A DNA stretch of 64,000 nucleotides, taken from Pascua guehoae (lineage: Eukaryota; Basidiomycota; Tremellomycetes; Trichosporonales; Trichosporonaceae). The stretch spans positions 441,606 through 505,605 of the forward strand of contig BCJX01000006.1 of the NCBI GenBank assembly GCA_001600415.1, in the 5' to 3' direction. The notes under the pieces were generated by a model. It did not search any database, had not been told where the DNA came from, and saw only the letters and a list, made by a program, of their open reading frames with translations. This document shows positions 10,848-21,100 of this stretch, in pieces. Numbering within the stretch: position 1 is the stretch's first letter; every line of letters begins with the position of its first letter. Made by a program: the position numbers and the translations under genes.

Positions 10848-11422
10848 GGTGGTATACGCGTGGAAGGGGTGGAAAGGGGTAATGAGAAGGAAAGCAAAGG
10901 AAGGTTGAGGAAAGGAAAACAACGAAGACGAGATGACACGACCATAGATACACTGATGGGTGGGTGGATGGATGGCGGCCGGTGGCGGCGCGAGCCGGGT
11001 GGCCTGGCCTGGTCTGGTCTGGGGTGCGGCGGACAAGTGGCGCGAAACCCCGTGGCACCGTCCTTGGCGGAGGGTTCGGGGGGGGGGGGGTGCCACATTG
11101 ATTGATTGATTGATTGCCCCTGGCTGCTGGCTGCTGGCGTGGGCCTGGCTGCACCTGGCTGGCTCCTGCCCACCTTGACCCCACAATTACTCCAGCCCTG
11201 AACACCCAGCGATGAAGCGATGCAGCCATGCACAACCCATACCAACACTCATGTAGCACGAGCTTGTGTTAATCAGACGGTCCATTGTCCGCTAGTAGTA
11301 GCATGCTTGCATGTAGCGCGGATTGTCTCACAGGCTCAGACCACGCTCACAGGCGTTCCGGCGTTCGGGAACTGGCAAGCACAACACGCATTATCATTCC
11401 TCGTATGCAGTTCATATAGGAT
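10848..11422. other. Intergenic: DSK2 promoter side and coactosin 3' side
   Basis: Contains a run of 13 G (11078-11090), five ATTG units (11097-11116), and a CTGGCTG-rich stretch at 11117-11165. The purine-rich strand at 10865-10935 is the DSK2 leader, pyrimidine-rich on the coding strand. No gene was seen. Confidence 0.6.
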
Positions 11423-12427
11423 CTAGTCAAACTTGGAGCGGTCATAGTTGGCTCCACCAGCCTTCCTCATGAGCTTGACAACGTCCTGGTCCGTCAGCAT
11501 GAGTGACATGTGCAGATATGTGACTCACATCCTCGTCGAGGTCAGCAGGGGTCGAGGCCGAGATGTCGACCGAGTACGAGCGGAGGACGTTCTTGACGTC
11601 GGCGGTGTGCACCGAGACCTGGTGTCAGTGATACGTGGCCAAGGTACCAAGGCCATGATTCCCTGGGGAGCTCATTTTGGCGCCTAGGCTCTCTCTACCT
11701 GATCCAGCAGCTCGCACCCAGGCGCTGATGCCCCAAAACATGACGACTTCCTACGCGCCCACTTCTACCGACACATCATAAACTCACCTTTGCTCGGCGC
11801 ATGACGCGAACGTCTGGTCCGATCCAGCTCACAAACGCAAACTTTTCCCGGAACGAGTGCTCGTCGTTGGCGTACTTTACACGGACAAACCCAAAGCTCG
11901 CGCGCTGGGGCTCGAGTTTGCTGGCAAACTCGGCAATGTTGCCCGTTCCCGTCGCCGTCAGGACGAGCTTGTCCGACCTGTCCGACTGGGTGTTAGCGTG
12001 GCGAGCAGCGGAGGTGCTGGAAACGGGTTGGACGTTGGCGTGTGGAGCGGGCGAGGTGACGGTGCGGTGCTGGGGCCACGGGCGACAATGGGCAACGACG
12101 GGCAATTGCAACGGGCGGCACAACGTGCACCCCAGCTCAGCGAGTACACACACGACGCATGCACCGTGCGTACGGTGTCGCGTTGCGGTGCGTTTCCAAT
12201 ACGTGCCACAACACGCACAACACACGAGTCCTCCGCCAAGACCACGTCCAACCTCACACCACGTCATGACCAAAGACCCACCTCGTAGTCCAGCAGCAGC
12301 CACGTCGCGTCATCCTTGTCTGAGCGGACGAGCTCGTACGCTGTGCATTAGCACGTCAGCCGAGCACACAGTGTCAGCCAGACGCCGACGCACCCTCGGC
12401 GATCTTGGGGTCCTTGACGTCGGCCAT
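11423..12427 (-). CDS. Coactosin-like ADF-homology protein
   Basis: Small F-actin-binding protein of the ADF/cofilin fold. Five exons: 12427-12394, 12340-12282, 11985-11788, 11618-11529 and 11485-11423, giving 147 aa, the usual length for coactosin. The protein starts MADVKDPKIAEAYELVRSD; it continues with WLLLDYE, a conserved FGFVRVKYAND strand, the core FAFVSWIGPDVRVMRRAK, and ends LMRKAGGANYDRSKFD. The WIG.. followed by RAK and the AGGANYD end are typical of coactosin (COTL1) rather than cofilin, which would bind G-actin and sever filaments. The third intron from the 3' end (11986-12281) is 296 nt; the others are 43-169 nt. Function in a yeast is inferred from the family. Confidence 0.92.
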
Positions 12428-12859
12428 TGTGTCGGTGTCGGGAAATGTGTACGGGGGTAGATGGGGGCGGAAGCTAGATGCGATTAGAAATGTAGGAGAC
12501 TGACTTTTGGCGATCGCTTTGGGTCGACGTTGCACGCGGGCAGCTGGCAGGCACCAGACACGACAAGGGGGCATGAGGCAGGGGATCGGCTGCCAAGGAC
12601 GCCAGACGAGCACGTGACTACTGTAGGTCACATTCAGCAACCACATTCCTAATGGACCACGTGGGAACAATTAGGGAGCATTCCTAATCGATTTTGGAAG
12701 CCGCCGACAGCCACCAGCACCTACCACCAGCTGATTTCGAGCTCGATCGCGTCACTGGACCGGATGACGACCCAGATGCAACAAACCCAAACGTCACCCA
12801 CCCCTCACTACCAACGTCGACGTTTACATTCATTTTCCTTCCTCACCAACTCGCCACTC
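12428..12859. other. Divergent promoter region of coactosin and SRP receptor beta
   Basis: 432 bp between divergent starts. A repeated ATTCCTAAT word occurs near 12644-12652 and 12680-12688, within a short near-palindromic stretch that includes CACGTG at 12658-12663. No gene was recognised. Confidence 0.55.
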
Positions 12860-13999
12860 ATGGATCGCGCCGACGAGCTCCTCAAGTCGGTCACCGACAG
12901 CCCCGTGGGTCAGCGCGCCGCCGCCCTCGCCGACGAGGCGCGGCGACACCCGCTCGTCCAGCGTCTTGCCGCCCACCCGGTCTTTCAACATCCGGCCATG
13001 CAGCGGGTCCTGCAGGACCCAAAGGTCCTCGCTGCCGTTGCTGGTCTGCTCCTTATTCTTCTTGTCTTTGCTTGTGAGTTGAATGACTGGTTGCGAATTT
13101 CAACTGACGCCAGGCGTACCGTCAGGGAGGAAGAGCACGAAGCGGAGTGGACGGAGCGGTGCGCCGACTGTCCTCCTCGTCGGTCCTCCTGATAGCGGCA
13201 AGACGGCCCTGTTCGCCAAGGTATGTGCAGGTATCGTGCGGATATGGGTAATCCGTGCCATGCACATATACTCACGCTGCAGCTCTCACAGGACGAGCAG
13301 CCCGCGACGCACACATCGCTCATCCCCTCGATTTCGACTGTCGCCCTCCCGTCCGACGACGGCAAGACCAAGCAGGTCCGCCTGGTTGACCTTGCGGGCC
13401 ACGCGCGCCTGCGCGACGAGGTGACCAAGCACATTGCGCATGCGGACGGTGTGGTATTTGTGGTCGACATTGTCGCGCTGGTGCGCAACGCGTCGTCTGT
13501 AGCCGAGGAGCTTCCGGGACTGCTGACCGCGCTGGCATCGGCGGCAGCACGCGATGGTCTCTCTGCGCCACCCCGTCGCCTCCTGATGCTCGCACACAAG
13601 ACGGATCTCCTCCGCCCCACGGCGTCGACGGCTGAGCTCCCTGCAGGCTCGCGCTCGACCGCCGCCGAGCGCATCCGCAGCATCCTCACGCGCGAGATGG
13701 ACCGGCTCAAGAATGCCCGCGGGGGCGTCGGCGGCCGTATCGAGGGCATGGGCCGCGTCGCGTCCTCGGGACAGAGCTGGTGGGCGCGCCTCTTTGGTGG
13801 CGCCCAGCCCGAGCCCGTCATGGACGAGGACGACGAGGCTCTCGTCTGGGGTGCCGCTGGACCGTGGCGCTGGGAGGACGTCGAGGGCGTCGAGATTGAG
13901 TGGGGTGTGAGCGGAATTGGCGCGGCAAAGGCTGGCGCAGGCATGCAGGAGATTGCAAACGGGCTCGACGACGTTAATGACTTTCTTTGGGACGTGTAG
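12860..13999 (+). CDS. SRP102: Signal recognition particle receptor beta subunit
   Basis: ER-membrane GTPase that anchors the SRP receptor alpha subunit in co-translational targeting. Three exons: 12860-13073, 13114-13220 and 13283-13999, giving 345 aa. A hydrophobic membrane anchor (VLAAVAGLLLILLVFA) lies near residues 57-72, then the P loop LLVGPPDSGKTALF, switch region THTSLIPS, the G3 motif as DLAGHARLR, and a G4-like AHKTDLL. The Ala/Gly-rich insert near the C-terminus contains WWARLFGG and WRWEDVEGVEIEWGVSG, then a short acidic end DDVNDFLWDV. The N-terminal ~55 residues are charged and predicted luminal or cytosolic linker. The domain order matches the family; the fit is strong. Confidence 0.94.
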
Positions 14000-14614
14000 G
14001 GGCTAGATGCATGTGTAGGCTGCAAGATGGTGCAGGTGAAGGAGCTAATGAGGTCTACGGGGCTCGGACAGACAGAGGTGTACGGACGGGCGGAGGGTTG
14101 TGTCAAGGCACTTCGCACTTACAGTCTCGACGTTCACTGCTAATCAGACGAGCACAACACACACAGCGACCAGGCTTGTTGGTTCATCGCCCCTAACACC
14201 TATCAGCACCTGTACCAACAAGGCAGCAGCAGCACGAATGTTCACAACACACTCGTGGCCGTACATAGGCTAGGGCCGCGGCGTCGGAGGTCTAAGCATG
14301 GCCCAACGCTCTTTGACCATGTTACCAGCGAGGTTTTTGCTTATCTCATGCCTTTCTGGACATCCCCTTGCCACTGATACTGGGGCCCATGGCGCATCGG
14401 GAATGATAAGAGTCGCCCATGCCCCGCACGAAGCTTTCATACTCTAGGCACAAGCAAGCGAGCCTAAGACGGGCAGAGTGAATATTGAGCAGGATGAGGA
14501 GGAAACGTCTTGTGGACACGAGCAGCAGTGCGATTCAAGCTGGTAGCCTTGTGCACGCTCGCTGTGGTTTCAGTACCATCCAAAACGGCAGCTCTGCGCC
14601 GCAAAAGAAGAAGC
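14000..14614. other. Intergenic region downstream of SRP receptor beta
   Basis: No protein-coding gene or RNA was recognised between the SRP receptor stop and the tRNA. The unusually long gene-free block (to 15233) contains the tRNA and an inverted repeat listed separately. Confidence 0.55.
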
Positions 14615-14685
14615 TACATCGTAGGAGAGTCGAACTCCTGCCGCTACTATGGCAAAGTAGCATGATACCGTTTCACCAACGATGT
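14615..14685 (-). tRNA. tRNA-Gly (anticodon GCC), no intron
   Basis: Read on the minus strand, the 71-nt sequence folds fully: acceptor stem ACATCGT with ACGATGT, D arm GTGA/TCAT (one G-U pair), anticodon stem CTACT/AGTAG with loop TTGCCAT (anticodon GCC), four-base variable loop, T stem AGGAG/CTCCT with loop TTCGACT, and discriminator A. An A-box match TGGTGAAACGG and a B-box-like GAGTTCGACTC are internal, and TTTT follows about 10 nt downstream as a Pol III terminator. The first acceptor pair is A-U rather than the G-C usual for eukaryotic tRNA-Gly. CCA is not encoded, as expected in eukaryotes. Confidence 0.9.
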
Positions 14686-14833
14686 TGTTGAATAAGTGGG
14701 AGGACGGCGCGACTCGGCGCAACGGATGGGCCAAGGCGACGACGGTGAGCTTGGATGGGCAGAAAGGGGGAGCAGCTTTGAGTGCTGCAGCTCCTTTGGC
14801 CGTGCTGGTGAGTGGTTGAGTAGTGTGGACCTG

Positions 14834-14887
14834 ACTTGGCCACTGGTGTCGTTTCCCCACGTTAGGAAACGACACCAGTGGCCAAGT
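14834..14887. repeat. Perfect 23-bp inverted repeat with 8-nt spacer
   Basis: Left arm 14834-14856 (acttggccactggtgtcgtt plus tcc) and right arm 14865-14887 are exact reverse complements, separated by ccacgtta. It lies about 150 bp upstream of the minus-strand tRNA-Gly and about 350 bp beyond the stop of the next minus-strand gene. No transposase or target-site duplication was seen. Confidence 0.95.
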
Positions 14888-15233
14888 GTATGGCAACTTG
14901 GCGTGGCCGCACGGTGGCGCGTCTGGCAGCTATGCCCACATCGTAGTGCCATGGCTGGCTGAATAGCTGCAGGGGTTAAGGGTGGCACACCAGTCGAGTT
15001 GGTCGGATCAGTCTCGTTTGTCGAGCATGGCACCACAGTTGCAATGCAACAAGTGCTCGCACTTGTACTCACACGACCAAGGCTCTGCCTCACAAACCAC
15101 GCCCTGCATCATCCGCTAATCTACAATAGTCTGACAAAGCAGTGGACCCAGATAATCAAATCACTACCACACCATGCCACCCCAACGGTGGTGAGTGTGG
15201 CACAAACCCTAGTTGTCGACAACAACCTTTATT
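14888..15233. other. Intergenic region beyond the inverted repeat
   Basis: The 3' side of the fuconate dehydratase gene. Nothing further was recognised. Confidence 0.5.
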
Positions 15234-16956
15234 CTAGTGGGCAGCGGGGGCGCCCTCAAACTTTTCGCCCTTGGCGGCGGCGACCCAGTACGCGCCGTCG
15301 GGGAAGGCATAGTCCTTCATGGACTGGTCAAACATTTCGATCGAGTAGCCGCCCTTGGGGTCCTGGGGCACGTTGTAGCGGCCGTCGCTGTTGATCGAGA
15401 TGGGGTAGAGGAAGTGCTCGTGGAGGTGGTCGACGAATTCGAGCACGTTGCGGTCCATGTTGCCCGAGACGCAGATGTAGTCGATGAGCGAGAGGTGGAT
15501 GACGTACTGATGTTAGCGGGGGAGACGTAACAAGGGGGGAGAGGCCGTGGTGGTATGTGTTTGCATGATGGTAGAACCCGACTTTGACTCACCTCGCAGA
15601 GACCGACACCGCCGGCGTGGGGGCAGACGGGGACGCCCTTCTTGGCGGACATGAGGAGGACGGCGAGGATCTCGTTGACACCGGCGAGACGGCACGAGTC
15701 GATCTGGCAGACATCGATGGCGTCGAGCTGGAGGAGCTGCTTGAAGACCATGCGGTTGTGCGCGTGTTCTCCGGTGGCGACGCCAATGTTGAGGGGCTTG
15801 AGTGCCTTGCGGATGGCTGCGTGTCCGACCGCGTCATCGGGGGCGGTGGGCTCCTCGATGAACCAGGGCTTGAGGGGCTCGAGCTTCTTCATGTACTCGA
15901 TGGCCTGGGGCACGTCCCAGACCTGGTTTGCGTCGACCATGAGGACGCAGCCGGTGGGGCCGGCATTCTTGCCCTCGACCGTCTTGGGGTCGACCTTGCG
16001 GCCTGCGGGCATGTTGGCCGGGTTGTCAATGATGGAGCGGATGAGGCGGCCGCGGCGGAGGTCGTCGTCGGCGTCGGCGCCGACCTTGAGCTTGAAGTGG
16101 TTGAAGCCCTGCGCGAGCGCCTCCTTTGTCAGGCGCTCGACCTTTGCGTCGTCGTAGCCCAGCCAGCCCACAGACGTCGTGTATGCCGGGTAGCCGCGCT
16201 TGATCACCTCGGCCTCGCGCTCCTTCTTGCCCGCCTCCTTGGCCTTGAGCAGCGCCAGCGCCTCTTCCTTTGTGATCGCGTCGGTAATGTACCGGAACGA
16301 CGTAGCCTTGACAAACTCCTCGGGCGTAAAGTCGGCAATGAGCTTCCAGAGCGGCTTGCCACGCGCCTTGGCATACATGTCCCACAGCGCATTGTTGACG
16401 GCCGCAGTCGCGAGCGAAATGACACCCTTCTCAGGACCCAGCCACCGGTGCTGCGGGTCCGCGACCAAAAAGTCCCAGAACGCGCCCATGTCCGAAAAGA
16501 TGGTGTCGACGTCCATGCCCACAATGCGCTTGGCAACCTCGTTGACGGCATAGCACACAATCTCGTTGCCGCGGCCGATGGCTAACGTGTTAGCAACGGG
16601 TTCCAAGTGGACGTGCCCCCACATGCCGACCCCGCGTCCGTGGTGACTCACTAAAGGTCATGCCCTGGCCCTTGAGACCCTTGTCCGTCTCGACCACAAT
16701 GTACGCGGCCGAGTAGTCGCACTCCTTGTTCATCGCATCCGTGCCATCGCCAGTGACGTTCTGGGGTATCAGCACAAGCAACTCGATTGACTCGTCTCAG
16801 CTCGCTCGACTGACGGTGGGGAAGCGGATGTCTGCGCCGTTAGCTACTGCTCTCGACTACACGACAGCGAGGGTGAACCCAAACATGGAGCCCCGTGTGC
16901 CCTCCGTCGCGACCCAACTCACCATGCACGCTGAAGTTTGAGATCTTTCCAGACAT
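15234..16956 (-). CDS. ENOSF1: L-fuconate dehydratase-like enolase superfamily protein
   Basis: Enolase-superfamily acid-sugar dehydratase, like human ENOSF1 and bacterial L-fuconate dehydratase, which removes water from L-fuconate to give 2-keto-3-deoxy-L-fuconate. Five exons: 16956-16923, 16831-16815 (17 nt), 16760-16652, 16581-15593 and 15506-15234, giving 473 aa. It starts MSGKISNFSVHDIRFPT. The capping domain includes RWLGPEKGVISLATAAVNNALWD. The active-site region shows YPAYTTSVGWLGY, FKLKVGAD (catalytic KxK), the metal ligands MVDANQVWD and WFIEEPTAPDD, and ATGEHAHNR; it ends with VCPHAGGVGLCE and VDHLHEHFLYP. There is no targeting sequence, so a cytosolic location is likely. A TATA-like sequence lies ~80 bp upstream. 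The long runs of overlapping ORFs on the other strand are shadows. Confidence 0.95.
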
Positions 16957-18123
16957 GGTGAACGATGTAGCTGTAGCAAGTAGGGGGTAGGTATTGGTGT
17001 GAAGTGTTCTCAAGAAGCCCCACCCGTGGCTCGTGATATATATCCCGGGACACGATCGATCAGATGGTCCCAGTGGTCTGTTGCATGCCGTGGTATGTCA
17101 TAACAACTCGCAGGTGCCCGTTCAACCACGGATGGCTCTGGCGGGCGGGCGGCCCGGGCCGCCAGGGCCGGCTGACTTGGGCGGGTGTCCACAGGGTACG
17201 CACAGGCTACATCCACACACACCCACCATACAACTACTGGGGGGGGGGGGTGATTGGGGCTCAGGGTGGTGCAACGGTGGCGGCCCTCGCCGGCCCGGGT
17301 CATCATGGTTGATCTCTATTGGATATCGGCAAAATAACCACCCACCGCCCCCACTGGGGTCCTTGCGGTATGCGCCGCTTGCCTCGGCCAGCAACGGGCC
17401 GAGGTCCGGGTAATTGCAGCCACGTGGTCCCACATGCGGGGTCTCCGCTGTCGTCATGCACGGTGGCAGCTCAGCTGTTTTGTTTTGCGCTCGGGCTTGG
17501 ATCTCTTCTTTTGTTCTTTTGTTCGTCTTCTCTTCACACAAAATCGTCTGATCAACTTCCCGACCTCTCAACCTTACTGTTTGCATCTCGTGCTCGATTC
17601 CCTAAATTGATCCCAGAAACGCACATCACTGACCAGCCTCCGTACCGCTGTGACCGCGTATGGATCCTCTGCAGAACAAGTCGTTGCGCACAGCCCCCCC
17701 GGTTCCATTGCAAAACGGAGGACATGGTGGCGCTGGCCGCGGTACCTCGGCGTCTCGAGTTCCTCCCACGACATACCATGTACACCAAACAAGGCAAGGC
17801 GTGGACTACAAAGGATAGCGGTCACAGCGGACGCCGCTATGCAGTGACGGCCCCCGGTCAAGTTGACGTCTGAACGTTACGCAGCTGCCATGGCCCCTCA
17901 TGCATTGATGAGACCGGCATGCCCGGAGGAAGGCATGGCCGAGGTAGCAAGGCCGAAGTCGTTTCACCTTTTTCTCCCCATCACTGCCCCGTTCCATCCG
18001 CCTTTTTGTACTCGTGTGTGTCTGTTACTATCGCTTCTTCCCCATCTTCATCACACACCTTACCACTCGACAGGAAAGTGTGTGTTCATCAATTCTTCCT
18101 TTTGACTCTTCTCCAACACCAAG
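16957..18123. other. Divergent promoter region of fuconate dehydratase and STE6
   Basis: About 1.17 kb. It holds a TATA-like box (17035-17044), a run of 12 G (17239-17250), GC-rich tracts with ggcccgggccgccagggcc near 17150, and an ACAAAGG word at 17808-17814 that recalls basidiomycete pheromone-response elements. No gene was seen. Confidence 0.55.
17035..17044 (-). promoter_or_regulatory. TATA-like box upstream of the fuconate dehydratase gene
   Basis: gatatatatc lies about 80 bp before the start codon at 16956. It is the only clear TATA-like run in that interval. Confidence 0.5.
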
Positions 18124-21100
18124 ATGGCTGAACCACTGCGCCCGCCCAAACATCCCGCGCGGTCATTGCGACGCTTAACACCCGACCCCTCCGAGTCAGA
18201 GGCATTGCCTCCCCTCCCGCCACTCGGTGTGGGACTCGGGGTGGGACTCGGTGTGGGACAGTCTATCCCCAGCAGCCCTTCTGTTGAAGCAATTCCCAGT
18301 CCACGCTCATCACACGTTCCATCCTACATGGAACTCTTACATGGTGAAGATATCACGAGTGGAGGGTGTTCCCTCTCTGGGGAGCCTGTGGATGCTGCCT
18401 CGCTCCCGCCTCTCCCGCCATCCAACGATTCACACGCCAATCACGCCGAAATCAGCCACTCAGGCGACGCCCCAGTTTCATCGTCTCCTGGCGTGAACGC
18501 AAACGATTCACAAAACATCCATAGTCGCCCCACTAGCGGCATCAGCCATATCTCGCAAGAATCCGGCTACTCCGCCTTACTGCTCGACGGTTACCATGAC
18601 CACCCCGACTACGATGACCACGGCATGGAGGTTATCCGGTCGTCAAATGGCACAAACCTGAACGTCAAAGGTGTACCCGATACCCACCGTCGCGCTCTCT
18701 ACCCCGCCACAGCGTTCGACCCGCGCACCGCCAGCCAAGCCTCGTTGGCCCGATACCATGAAGTAAACAGGTCGGGTCTCCTCACTGCCACCCCGACGCC
18801 TACTCCCAACAACCCGACTCTTGCCAAGACCTTCAAAGACGACCAATCTGTAGGCGACGTCCATGAAAAGGAGGACCAAGAGAGCACCACCGGCTCAGAG
18901 TCTGCATCCAGCATCTCCTCGGTTAAACCCATTAAGCCGTCCCTCTTCCTCCTCTATGATCTTGCTCGGTGGCCAGACCGCCTCTTCGCCATTCCCGTCT
19001 TCATCATCACAATCGCCGCGTCCCTCGTACAGCCGTACATTACCATTGTCATTGGAGACACGTTTGCGGCCCTTGCTGCATTCCCCATGGACGGTACAGC
19101 AACGGATGAACACCGGCACCAACTCATGAAGTCGGTTAGCCAGACTTCGCTCAAGTTTACCATTGCGGGCATCATCGGCATGGTTCTACAGTATCTCCGG
19201 TCTGTGGCGTGGCTGCGCTTTGGCGAGCGTCTGACTGCACGCCTCCGTCACATTGTGTACGCGGGTGTACAGAGTAAGCCCATGTCGTGGTTTGACACTG
19301 GCATGGGCATGACCGACTGTGAAAAGGGTGCCTCGGAGGCTGTCGGCGCGGGTGGCCTCATGGCAAAGTTTGCACGGTGGGTCTCCGCCAGTTCTCGAGT
19401 TAACACTGACCCACCAGAGAAACAGACGAGGTGCGCATCGCCGTCGGCATCACGACCGGCAATCTGGTACAGTCCATTGCAGCCTTTATCGCCTACCTTG
19501 CCCTTTCGCTCTCCAAGCAGGCTGTACTCGCGGTCGTAATCCTCTCCGCTGTCCCGGTCATGGTCGTTCTTCAAGCCATCACAAACTACGTGGCCATGCC
19601 AATGTATGCAGTGGAACGACGTGGCTTCGCCGAGGCGTCGACTAATGTCGAGCGCGCAACCGCTGCTATCGCCACCGTCAAAGTTCACAACGCACAGCCC
19701 ATCGAACAGGAACGCTTTGAGCAGGGTATCTTCAAAGCCCGCGACTCGCTCGTCAAACAGGCAGCTGTGTGGGCGGGGTGCATTGGCGGATCCGAGTTTC
19801 TCCTCCTCGCAATGTTTGTCGTCGGGTTTTGGTATGGCGCCAAGCTCGTCCACGACGGCAAGGCGGGGATTGCCGAGGTCATGACTGTGTTTTGGGCATG
19901 CCTCCTCGCCACCAGCAATCTGGAGCAGGTCGTCCCTCAACGCATGTACATTGTAAAGGGCGCCAACTCGCTCGCCTCGCTCCTCACCGTGATCCGCGAT
20001 GTCGACAGTCGCGACACTGGGCGGGTGGTAGTGCCCAAATACCAACCTGGCACCGTGCCCGAGCGCAAGCACCGCTTCCGTGGCCAATTCGACCTGCGGG
20101 AAATCGCATTCGCCTACCCGTCGCGTCCGGACGCGCCCATCCTCCGCGGCATCACCATCTTCCTCCCGCCCGGCGAGACGACGTTTATCGTCGGCAGCTC
20201 GGGGTCGGGCAAGTCGACCATTGCACAGCTCCTGCTCCGCATGTATGAACCCGACAGCGGCGAGATTGAGCTGGACGGCCACGACTTTCTCGAGCTCGAC
20301 ATGCACTACACCCGCCAGGAGATTGCCGCCATCCAACAAGGTTGTATCCTGTTTGACATGTCTGTGCACGACAATGTGGCACTGGGCGTGGTTGGCTCGG
20401 GACCCATGGATGACGGCCACGTCCGCCAGCCAGAGGACGTGACCCGTGAACAGGTTATCGAGGCGTGCCAGATGGCGTGTATCCATGATTTTATCATGGA
20501 GCTGCCCCAGGGCTACGACACAATGCTCGGCACTGGCGGGTCACAGCTCAGCGGCGGCCAGCGGCAGCGCCTGGCCATTGCGAGGGCTCGTATTCGCGAC
20601 CCCATTGTGCTTATTCTTGGTAAGTTGTAGTGTCGATATTGTGACCTGACAATTCCCAGACGAAGCTACTTCAGCGCTCGACGCCTCGTCGCGCGTGTCT
20701 GTATTCAAACAGATCAAGGCGTGGCGGAACAACGCAACGACGATTGTGATCACGCACGATCTGTCGCAGATTGACGACACGGATTTCGTCTACGTCATGT
20801 CGGACGGTGTAGTGGCAGAACAGGGCTTCCGGGTGGACTTGATCAAGCATCGGGGCGACGACGGTACTGGAATGGGCGGAAAGGGCATCTTTGCCGACAT
20901 GGCAGCACAGCAGGCAGCAGCGCCGTTACCCGTCCGCTCCGACTTTCCATGGGCGTCAGGCTCGGGTGCCGACCAGTTTTTCGGCGACGAGGAGCGCGAA
21001 ATGCCAGAGTCGATGGGCATCGGTACGGCATCGATTGTGGACAAGATCCGTCCAGTCAGCATGCTGGGCCCAGGCAGTGCAGTCTGGCAAGATGGCGTGG

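Noticed and set aside
14570..14896. 108-aa minus-strand ORF over the tRNA and inverted repeat
   Set aside because: It overlaps a well-folded tRNA and the palindrome; no protein features.
15584..16585. 333-aa + strand ORF opposite the fuconate dehydratase
   Set aside because: The minus strand encodes the enzyme with all catalytic motifs; the + frame is a composition shadow.
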